A model generated the notes under the pieces. The model was not told where the DNA came from and searched no databases. It was given only the letters and a program-made list of their open reading frames with translations. The translations under genes were made by a program, and so were the position numbers. A DNA stretch of 64,000 bases from Myxococcus guangdongensis (GTDB lineage Bacteria > Myxococcota > Myxococcia > Myxococcales > Myxococcaceae): NCBI RefSeq assembly GCF_024198255.1, contig NZ_JAJVKW010000009.1, positions 124,001 through 188,000 of the forward strand. The letters are read 5' to 3'. Within the stretch, counting starts at the first letter, position 1. The number at the start of each line of letters is the position of its first letter. Below, one piece after another: positions 57,578 through 64,000 of this stretch.

Positions 57578-58720
57578 GTGAAGGTCGCCCTGGTCCACGA
57601 TTGGTTGGTCACCCACCGCGGGGGAGAGCGCGTGCTCGACGCGCTCTGCGAAGCACTCCCCGACGCGGACATCTACACCCTCATCCACCAGCCGGGCACG
57701 CAGTCTCCCGCCATCGAGTCCCGGCGCATCTTCACCTCGTTCCTCCAGCGCCTCCCCGGCGTCCACGCCCGCTACCGGCACCTGCTGCCCCTGATGCCCC
57801 AGGCCATCGAGTCGCTGCGCCTCCAGGGGCACTACGACTTGGTGCTGTCCTCCAGCCACTGCGTGGCCAAGGGCCTGCGCGCGCCCGCGGGAGTGCCGCA
57901 CCTGAGCTACGTGCACGCGCCCATGCGGTACATGTGGGACCTGTTCGACGACTACTTCGGCCCCGGCCGCGCCCGGCTGCCCGTGCGCGCGGCGGCCCAT
58001 GCGGTGCGGCCCTGGCTGCGACGGTGGGACCGTGCCTCGGCGGCGCGCGTGGACCGCTTCGTGGCCAACAGCCACCACGTCGCCGGCAAGCTCCAGCGCT
58101 TCTGGGGCCGCGAGGCCACCGTGGTGCATCCCCCCGTCGACCTGGAGCGCTTCACCCGTTCTCCGCTGGAGGGCGGAGGCCGCGGCGGATACTTCCTGTG
58201 GCTCGGTGCCTTCGCGCCCTACAAGCGGCTGGACATCGCGCTCGAGGCCTTCCGCGAGCTGGGCGTTCCCCTCTGGGTGGTGGGCACCGGCCAGGAGGCC
58301 GCCCGCCTCGCGTCCGGCGCGCCGCCGCCCAACATCCGCTTCCTGGGCAACGTCTCCGATGATGCCCTGCCGTCCTTGTACCGGGACGCTCGCGCCCTCA
58401 TCTTCACGCCCGAGGAGGACTTCGGCATCACCCCGCTGGAGGCCCAGGCCACCGGCCGCCCCGTCATCGCCTTCGCGAAGGGGGGCGCCTTGGAGACGGT
58501 GAACAGCCGCACCGGACTGTTCTTCTCAGAACAGACACCCGCGTCGTTGTCGGAGGCCGTCCGCCGCTTCGATTCCTGGGAGGCGCGCTTCAATCCCGCA
58601 GACGCCCGCTCGCAGGCCGAGCGCTTCAGCCGCGCGTCCTTCCAGCAGGCGATGCTCCGCGAAGTGGAGTCGCTCCTCAGCCTGTCGACGAAATCCACAA
58701 CCCGCGCCACGGCGGTGTGA
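57578..58720 (+). CDS. GT4-family glycosyltransferase
   Basis: A 380-residue GT-B glycosyltransferase. GTG 57578 gives the family-typical MKVALVHDWLVTHRGGERVL start. HYDLVLSSSHCVAKG, LSYVHAPMRYMWD, ANSHHVAGKLQRFWG and VHPPVDLERF occupy the N-domain and hinge. The C-domain has FAPYKRLDIALEAF and FTPEEDFGITPLEAQATGRPVIAF, with the conserved Glu pair for nucleotide-sugar binding. It resembles mannosyl/rhamnosyl transferases of O-antigen and exopolysaccharide clusters. The priming transferase follows after 218 bases. Confidence 0.9.
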   Translation: MKVALVHDWLVTHRGGERVLDALCEALPDADIYTLIHQPGTQSPAIESRRIFTSFLQRLPGVHARYRHLLPLMPQAIESLRLQGHYDLVLSSSHCVAKGLRAPAGVPHLSYVHAPMRYMWDLFDDYFGPGRARLPVRAAAHAVRPWLRRWDRASAARVDRFVANSHHVAGKLQRFWGREATVVHPPVDLERFTRSPLEGGGRGGYFLWLGAFAPYKRLDIALEAFRELGVPLWVVGTGQEAARLASGAPPPNIRFLGNVSDDALPSLYRDARALIFTPEEDFGITPLEAQATGRPVIAFAKGGALETVNSRTGLFFSEQTPASLSEAVRRFDSWEARFNPADARSQAERFSRASFQQAMLREVESLLSLSTKSTTRATAV

Positions 58721-58938
58721 CGCCGCTGTCATCCCTGCCTCCGTCTTTCATCGAGCGGCAGTGTCCTCCCCCCATCATTGTCCAGCCGGGGCGGAGGTAA
58801 CCCATTGGTTTCACGCGTTTTTCCGTGTTAGGAGGCCGTCTCGTCAGAGGGAGTCGGGCAGGACGCGTGCTCGTCGGACCAGGGTGCGAGTCTTGCAGTG
58901 GGGTGGCGCCCCGTTGACCAGGTTACAGGAGTCCAGGC

Positions 58939-60333
58939 GTGTTCAGTCGTCTCCAGCGCTTCTACACGTCCATCAAGGTGGTCGCGGACATGGTGATGCT
59001 CGCGCTGGCGTTCGCCTTGGCGTACGTCACGCGGTTCTCGGGCATCGTCCCCGTCACGGAGGGAATCCCTCCCTGGGAGGACTCGTTCGTCTTCCTGCTG
59101 ATGCTGCTGGTCATCTTCCCGGTGACCTTCAAGCAGTCGCGGCTGTACGCGGCCATCCGCTCCCGGACGAACACCGGTGAGGTGTTCGAGGTCTTCAAGT
59201 CCACCATCACCGCGACGCTCATCCTGGTGGCGGTGACCTACTTCGTGCGCGAGCGCTACTCGCGCCTGACGCTGGTCATCTTCGTCGTCTACGCCTTCGT
59301 GCTGGTGACGTGCAGCCGGCTGGCGTTCCGCTACGTGCTCAGCGAGGTGCGCCGGCGGGGCCACAACCTGAAGTCCATCCTCGTCATCGGCGCGGGGGAG
59401 CTGGGCCAGCGCGTGGTGGAGACGGTGGAGGTCCACAAGGAGCTGGGCTTCCGGGTGACGGGCCTTCTGTCCCTGAGGCCGGAGAAGGTGGGCCAGTACG
59501 TCAGCGGCGTGCGGGTGATTGGCCACGTGGGCGACGTGGAGCGCGTGCTCGACGCGCAGCCGGTCGACCAGGTCATCCTCGCACTGCCGCTGCAGGAGCA
59601 GGCACACGTCAAGCAGCTCATGGAGCAGCTGGCGCTGCGCACCGTGGACGTTCGCGTGGTGCCGGACCTCTACCAGTACATCACGCTGTACGGCGGCCTG
59701 GAGGAGTTCGGCGGCCTGCCCATCATCCGGCTCCAGGGCGACCCGATGGAGGGCTGGAGCCGGGTGGCCAAGCGGGCGTTCGACATCCTCTTCTCGCTGC
59801 TGGCCATCCTCGCCACCTCGCCGCTGATTCTGGCCACGGCCATCGCCGTGCGGCTGACCAGCCGAGGACCGGTGCTCTATCGCCAGGAGCGCATGGGGAT
59901 GGACGGGCGCACCTTCTCCATCCTCAAGTTCCGCACCATGCGCGTGGACGCCGAGCACTCCGGGGCGATGATGGCGCGCAAGGACGACCCGCGCCGCACC
60001 GTCATCGGGACGTTCCTGCGCAAGTACTCGCTGGATGAGCTGCCGCAGTTCTTCAACGTGGTGACGGGGGACATGAGCCTCGTGGGCCCGCGCCCCGAGC
60101 GTCCCGTCTTCATCGAGGAGTTCAAGCGCCAGATTCCGCGCTACCACCTGCGGCACAAGGTGAAGGCGGGCATCACCGGCTGGGCGCAGATCAACGGCCT
60201 GCGCGGACAGACGTGCATCGAGAAGCGCATCGAGTACGACCTGTACTACATCGAGAACTGGTCGCTGCTGATGGACCTGAAGATTCTCGTGCGCACCGCG
60301 CTCGGCGGGTTCCTGTCGAAGAACGCGTACTGA
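58939..60333 (+). CDS. Polyprenyl-phosphate glycosylphosphotransferase (WcaJ/WbaP type)
   Basis: A 464-residue inner-membrane priming enzyme that places the first sugar-1-phosphate on undecaprenyl phosphate. GTG 58939 follows AGGAG. Four N-terminal membrane helices are followed by a Rossmann-like middle (SILVIGAGELGQRVVETV) and a fifth hydrophobic segment. The catalytic C-domain has GPVLYRQERMGMDGRTF, KFRTMRVDAE, LRKYSLDELPQFFNV, DMSLVGPRPERP and KAGITGWAQINGLRGQT, all conserved in the family. From memory, M. xanthus has a WbaP-type gene at the equivalent position beside waaL, so O-antigen priming is the best guess. Confidence 0.92.
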   Translation: MFSRLQRFYTSIKVVADMVMLALAFALAYVTRFSGIVPVTEGIPPWEDSFVFLLMLLVIFPVTFKQSRLYAAIRSRTNTGEVFEVFKSTITATLILVAVTYFVRERYSRLTLVIFVVYAFVLVTCSRLAFRYVLSEVRRRGHNLKSILVIGAGELGQRVVETVEVHKELGFRVTGLLSLRPEKVGQYVSGVRVIGHVGDVERVLDAQPVDQVILALPLQEQAHVKQLMEQLALRTVDVRVVPDLYQYITLYGGLEEFGGLPIIRLQGDPMEGWSRVAKRAFDILFSLLAILATSPLILATAIAVRLTSRGPVLYRQERMGMDGRTFSILKFRTMRVDAEHSGAMMARKDDPRRTVIGTFLRKYSLDELPQFFNVVTGDMSLVGPRPERPVFIEEFKRQIPRYHLRHKVKAGITGWAQINGLRGQTCIEKRIEYDLYYIENWSLLMDLKILVRTALGGFLSKNAY

Positions 60334-60348
60334 GTCTGGGAGGGCGAG

Positions 60349-60409
60349 CGGGCCTCGGAAATCCGAGGCCCGGGCCCGCGTCGGGCCGTGGAATTCCGAG
60401 GGCCCGACG
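60349..60409. terminator. Double hairpin terminator between converging genes
   Basis: Two strong stems sit side by side: a 10-bp stem CGGGCCTCGG / CCGAGGCCCG with loop AAAT (60349-60372) and a 9-bp stem CGTCGGGCC / GGCCCGACG with a 13-base loop (60379-60409). They lie between the stops of the priming transferase and the protease. Confidence 0.75.
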
Positions 60410-60428
60410 CACAGTGGAATCCTCCGTG

Positions 60429-62369
60429 CTACTGGAGGTTCCAGACCACCGTGCCGCTGCACGTCCCGCTGGTGTAGCAGCCGGCGCGAATCTGGACCGT
60501 GCCGCTGGTGGTGGCGGTGTAGCTCACGCTGGAGCCTCGGCCACCACAGGCGTCATCGTTGGACGCGACCTGCGCTCCGTTGCCGTAGAGGCGCAGGAAG
60601 GTGTCTCCGCTGAAGGACGTGTTCGGCAGGCCGCAGGTGGCCACGAGGAGCGTCTTGCCCGCGGTGACGACGACGTCACGGTTGGTGGTGTTGCGCTGGG
60701 CGCTGTCGGTGTTCGTCCCGTTGTACTGGAAGGTGCCGGAGGTGGGGGGCGTGGGTGGGTTGCTGCCGCCGGAGATCTCCCACACCACGGTGCCGCCGCA
60801 GCTCCCGTTGGCATAGCAGCCCGCGCGCACCTCGTACTCACCGGTGATGGTGGCGGTGTGGGTGATGCTGGAGCCCCGGCCTCCGCAGGCGTCGTCGTTG
60901 GCGGCCACGGAGGTGCCGGACGGGTTGTGCACGCGCAGGTAGGTGTCGCCGGTTGTCTTCGCGCCCGTCAGGCCGCAGGTGGCCACGGTGAGCGTCTGGC
61001 CGGCGGCGAGGGCGATGCGCTTGTTGTGGGTGTTCTGCTGGGCGTCGTTGGTGTTGGAGGCCGTGTACGGGAAGGAGTTGGCCGGCGGAGGTGGCTCCTC
61101 CGGGGGCGGCGTGCCGTCGCCGTTGGGGTCGGGGCAGCCGGCGGCGGGCAGGGCGCACGCGGGCAGGTGGGCGCCCAGGTGGCTGATGACGGCCTGGATG
61201 GGCACGCCGCGGTTGGGGCAGTTGGCGCAGTGGTGCAGTGACACCACCAGGTGGTCGCCGTGGCCAATCACGGGCGAGCCCGAGGAGCCGCCCTGCGTGT
61301 CCGCGAAGTAGCCCACGTCGTTGGGGCCGCCGGCCTGGCAGGACGGCTCGTTGAGGCTGTAGATCTCCGCGAAGCCGGACGCGTCCGTCGGGTCCGAGGA
61401 GGCGACGGCGATCTTCTTCCCGTACCCGGCGGGGTGCTGTGGGACGTAGATGCGCTCGTCCACCACCGCGCCCGAGCCGCGAAGCTGGAGGTAGCCGAAG
61501 CTGGGGGTGGGATTCACCGCGAGCCGCACCAGCGCGTAGTCGCGGGGCGCGTCCGCCTGGACCAGGGTGCCGCCGGAGATGACGTGACCGGGGCAGCCGA
61601 ACCAGCTCCCACAGCTCGTGGCGCAGTTGGCGCCCTCCGCCATGAACTCGAAGTCGGTGTTCTGCGCGTCGCTCGCGGTGGCGATGCAGTGCTGGTTCGT
61701 CATGACGTGGCCCTGGCTGCCCACGAGCCAACCGGTGCACGCGCTGGAGCCACCGATGAGCAGGCGCGCCACGGGACGGGCGCGGCCGTAGACGGTGGGG
61801 TCGCTGGCGGCGTAACAGGGCGCCCAGCGCGAGTCGTCCGCGCCACACACGGCCTTGTTCAGCTCGGACGTGAAGCCCATCTCCTCGTTGGTGTAGCCGC
61901 GCGCGAACCGGTCGATGCTGTAGCCGTGCTGGTTCAGGATGCCCTGGCGGCCGGGGTGGTCGGCGCTGTGCAGCTCGATGATGGCCGTGTCGCCAGGGAT
62001 GTGCAGGGCCCAGAAGCCATCGCGCGCGTCCGGGGGGTGGGCGTCGTAGCGCTTGGAGCGGGAGCCGTCCGGGGCTCGCACCACGACGAAGTCGCCCTCC
62101 GCCAGCTCCAGCCGCTCGAAGTGCGCGGCGATGTACGCGGCCCCCGGGTGAGTGATGACATCGGTGTGGACCGGACCGCTCCGCGTGCGCAGCGCCGGGG
62201 TGGCGTAGGGATGGGCCGACTCGAAGCGCCGGTACACGTCTTCGCCCACCTTCGTGGCGCGCTGGGACGCGGGCGACACGGACGCCTCACACACGGGTGA
62301 CGAGGCCAGCGCTGCCGGCGCGCTGAGCGACAGCGCGGCGACGAGACCTGCGAGCTGGAATCGTTTCAT
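60429..62369 (-). CDS. Secreted trypsin-like serine protease with two C-terminal PPC-type repeats
   Basis: A 646-residue exported protease. ATG 62369 follows GGAGA. A Sec signal peptide (about 22 residues, ending LASS) and a pro-region of about 170 residues precede the catalytic domain. Its triad is His227 (TNQHC), Asp277 (RDYALVRL) and Ser363 (GGSSGSPV). The domain has several cysteines in pairs. A short Pro-rich linker (PPPEEPPPP) leads to two tandem repeats of about 115 residues. Each has a CGL motif, then TFLRL or TYLRV, and NDDACGGRGSS, like pre-peptidase C-terminal domains that are often trimmed after secretion. Similar to lysyl/glutamyl endopeptidases of predatory bacteria; cleavage specificity not deducible. 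Confidence 0.85.
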   Translation of the reverse strand: MKRFQLAGLVAALSLSAPAALASSPVCEASVSPASQRATKVGEDVYRRFESAHPYATPALRTRSGPVHTDVITHPGAAYIAAHFERLELAEGDFVVVRAPDGSRSKRYDAHPPDARDGFWALHIPGDTAIIELHSADHPGRQGILNQHGYSIDRFARGYTNEEMGFTSELNKAVCGADDSRWAPCYAASDPTVYGRARPVARLLIGGSSACTGWLVGSQGHVMTNQHCIATASDAQNTDFEFMAEGANCATSCGSWFGCPGHVISGGTLVQADAPRDYALVRLAVNPTPSFGYLQLRGSGAVVDERIYVPQHPAGYGKKIAVASSDPTDASGFAEIYSLNEPSCQAGGPNDVGYFADTQGGSSGSPVIGHGDHLVVSLHHCANCPNRGVPIQAVISHLGAHLPACALPAAGCPDPNGDGTPPPEEPPPPANSFPYTASNTNDAQQNTHNKRIALAAGQTLTVATCGLTGAKTTGDTYLRVHNPSGTSVAANDDACGGRGSSITHTATITGEYEVRAGCYANGSCGGTVVWEISGGSNPPTPPTSGTFQYNGTNTDSAQRNTTNRDVVVTAGKTLLVATCGLPNTSFSGDTFLRLYGNGAQVASNDDACGGRGSSVSYTATTSGTVQIRAGCYTSGTCSGTVVWNLQ

Positions 62370-62704
62370 CGGTTCTCCTGCAGGGGATGGGACTTCGCAG
62401 CGTGGGCTGCACCCACCGTTATAGCGGGTGTCACTTATGGACCTGATTCGCAGTTGTTTACCCAGTTGCAACAAGGCGATGAGATGTGGGCCTGGCGGCG
62501 TTTGCCGGGAGCAAGGGTCCTGGACGCGGAAGTGACACTGTCTCGGGGGGAGGGCAGGCAGGTTGGGCGCCCGTCTGATTTCACACGGAGCGCGATTGTT
62601 GCCGCCGGGTTGTGTGCGAGGTGCCGTCGGACCTGGGTGAAATGAAGCGAGGGGGCACGGGGGCCGGTCCCGTGTGGGGCGAAGCCGTCTAGACTCCGGG
62701 AGGC
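62370..62704. other. 335-base divergent promoter region
   Basis: No supported gene. It separates the minus-strand protease from the plus-strand MshEN protein. The part nearest the protease (62400-62490) is less GC-rich than its surroundings and contains TATAAC on the minus strand, a possible -10 for the protease. No clear operator seen. Confidence 0.45.
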
Positions 62705-64000
62705 ATGGCCGAAAAGCTCGGAGCAATCCTGGTCCGCAAGGGCCTCCTCACGCAGGCGCAGCTCGACGAAGCCCTGAAGGCACAGCTCATCTACGGTGGG
62801 CGGCTGGGCTCCATTCTCGTCGAGCTGGAGATGCTGGACATCGACACGCTGGCGATGGTGCTGGGGGAGCAGACCCGCTACCCCGTCGCGCAGGAGGCGG
62901 ACTTCGAAGCCGTCACGGACGCGACGCTCACGTTGCTGCCGGCGGCGCTCGCGGAGAAGCACCTGGCCTTCCCTCTGGGACAGGAGGGGCGCCGGCTGAG
63001 GGTGGCCATGGCGAGCCCCTTCGAAATCCAGCACACGGACGCGCTGGGGTTCATCACGGGCCTGCGAATCCTGCCGCACATCACGCCGGAGCTGCGGCTG
63101 TTCCAATACCAGGCCCAGCGCTACGGCATCCGGCGCGACTCGCGCTCGTTGAGCATGGCGACCGCTCGGCGGCTAGCTCCCGCCGCGCCGCCCCGTCCCG
63201 CCGCCGCGCCGGTACCGGCCGCGAGGGGCGTGATGGTCGCGCAGCCCGAGGTGGCGCCGCCGCCCGCGCCCGTGCGCGCCGCTCCGGGGACGGAGGGGAT
63301 GTTCGGCGGGTTGGCGCCGGGGCAGTTCCTGAGCGACGACTCCGACGACTCGACGACGGAAGAGGCTCCGTGGACGGGCGAGAGCCCAATGCTCGCGTCC
63401 ACGGGGGGGCTGCTGGGGGATGCGTCGGAGGCGCCCGTGGCGGTGGTGCCGAAGTCGGGGCCGCCGGTGTTGGGGCCCGCGACGTCGGCGCGGCCTCCGG
63501 AGCCTCCCCAGTTGGTATCGGTGGACGCGGCGCGAGGGGCTCGGCCTGCGGGGCCTCCGCCTCGGCTGGCGCCCGCGGAGCCGCCTCGGTTGGCTCCGGC
63601 GATGCCGCCCGCGCCGATGGAGGAGGCGGAGGAGATCGAACCCGAGGAGGAGTTCGAGGCGGCGGAGGAGATCGAGCCCACCGAGGAGCTCGAGCTGGTG
63701 GACACCGAGGAGGTGCTCGAAGGGGTGATGGAGGAGGTGGTGGAGACGCCCGCCCCGAGGAGCCCGGTGTTGGCGGGGAGCCCGGAGGCGCATGGGGGGC
63801 AGTCCACTCAGCCGCCGGGCATGGTGTCGCGACAGTCGGCGGGGCAGTGGTCTCCGGTCCAGCCTCCGGGGTTGGCTCGGGCGGCGGCGCCTGGTGGCGT
63901 GGGGTTGCCTCCGGTTCGTGGTCCTGGGGCCGCGGGCCCGCTCGTGGAGTCGACGCGACCTTCGTCTGCTCCCGGTGGCTTCGTGGAGTCTGCTCCCTCG
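62705..64000 (+). CDS. MshEN-domain protein (GspE N-terminal type), 3' partial
   Basis: The frame is open from ATG 62705 to the window edge (432 codons so far). Residues 1-145 match an MshEN/GspE N-terminal domain: MAEKLGAILVRKGLLTQAQLDEAL and GGRLGSILVELEMLD are the paired repeats. In MshE-type ATPases these bind cyclic-di-GMP. After residue 150 the protein becomes Ala/Pro/Glu-rich and disordered, with a long acidic run (EEAEEIEPEEEFE region). No secretion-ATPase motor domain appears within the visible part, so it may be a stand-alone regulatory protein. The C-terminus is unknown. Confidence 0.75.
   Translation, partial: MAEKLGAILVRKGLLTQAQLDEALKAQLIYGGRLGSILVELEMLDIDTLAMVLGEQTRYPVAQEADFEAVTDATLTLLPAALAEKHLAFPLGQEGRRLRVAMASPFEIQHTDALGFITGLRILPHITPELRLFQYQAQRYGIRRDSRSLSMATARRLAPAAPPRPAAAPVPAARGVMVAQPEVAPPPAPVRAAPGTEGMFGGLAPGQFLSDDSDDSTTEEAPWTGESPMLASTGGLLGDASEAPVAVVPKSGPPVLGPATSARPPEPPQLVSVDAARGARPAGPPPRLAPAEPPRLAPAMPPAPMEEAEEIEPEEEFEAAEEIEPTEELELVDTEEVLEGVMEEVVETPAPRSPVLAGSPEAHGGQSTQPPGMVSRQSAGQWSPVQPPGLARAAAPGGVGLPPVRGPGAAGPLVESTRPSSAPGGFVESAPS

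Noticed and set aside
1..64000. CRISPR arrays, tRNA/rRNA genes, transposases, integrases and attachment sites
   Set aside because: Looked for on both strands; no regular spacer repeats, cloverleaf, transposase motif or flanking target duplication was recognised by eye.

Overview
The window is very GC-rich chromosomal DNA, gene-dense on both strands, with GTG and TTG starts and many lipoproteins. It looks myxobacterial (Myxococcaceae or Archangiaceae). Supporting signs are paired PEGA-domain Ser/Thr kinases, a PilZ/sigma-54 activator, ELWxxDGT and ASH-type surface lipoproteins, a retron-type reverse transcriptase, and an O-antigen ligase/glycosyltransferase/priming-transferase block that, from memory, matches the order seen in Myxococcus xanthus. 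I saw no tRNA, rRNA, CRISPR array, insertion sequence or integrase.

Regions. 1-2.1 kb: two radical SAM enzymes of the STM4012 and STM4011 families. 2.2-3.6 kb: a small Cys-rich lipoprotein and a secreted esterase. 3.9-8.3 kb: an RND efflux adaptor and pump. 8.3-9.9 kb: a retron, made of a YADD reverse transcriptase and an upstream 181-nt msr-msd candidate bounded by a perfect 17-bp inverted repeat. 9.9-13.7 kb: a thiaminase I-like lipoprotein, an STM4014-like ATP-grasp enzyme and a WGR/leucine-rich-repeat protein. 13.7-27.4 kb: a large minus-strand island that I read as an FtsH/vWA/MoxR ternary system. It has two zinc-ribbon membrane proteins, a stand-alone radical SAM activase-like protein, two uncharacterised proteins, a soluble FtsH-like AAA protease, a small acidic protein, a 1088-residue scaffold-like protein and a MoxR AAA ATPase. 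A degenerate vWA-like protein follows after an opposite-strand lipoprotein. Six consecutive junctions in the core overlap, which implies tight translational coupling.

27.6-36.2 kb: a GNAT acetyltransferase, a PilZ/sigma-54 activator, a lipoprotein hydrolase, an orphan E1-like (ThiF) adenylyltransferase, a hypothetical protein and a penicillin-acylase-family lipoprotein. 36.3-47 kb: phosphatidylserine synthase, a large ASH-repeat/vWA lipoprotein, two adjacent Ser/Thr kinases, a MerR-like regulator with a palindrome just ahead of its start, and a sigma-region-4 protein with a cysteine cluster. 47-56.3 kb: a compact run purH, zinc-ribbon/TPR protein, purD, lptF, lptG, O-antigen ligase. 56.3-64 kb: two GT4 glycosyltransferases, a polyprenyl glycosylphosphotransferase, a secreted trypsin-like protease, and the start of an MshEN-domain protein that leaves the window.

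The most interesting parts are the AAA/FtsH/MoxR island, whose molecular job is unknown, the intact-looking retron beside it, and the thiaminase-like lipoprotein between them. Functions are assigned from motifs read by eye; no database search was possible.
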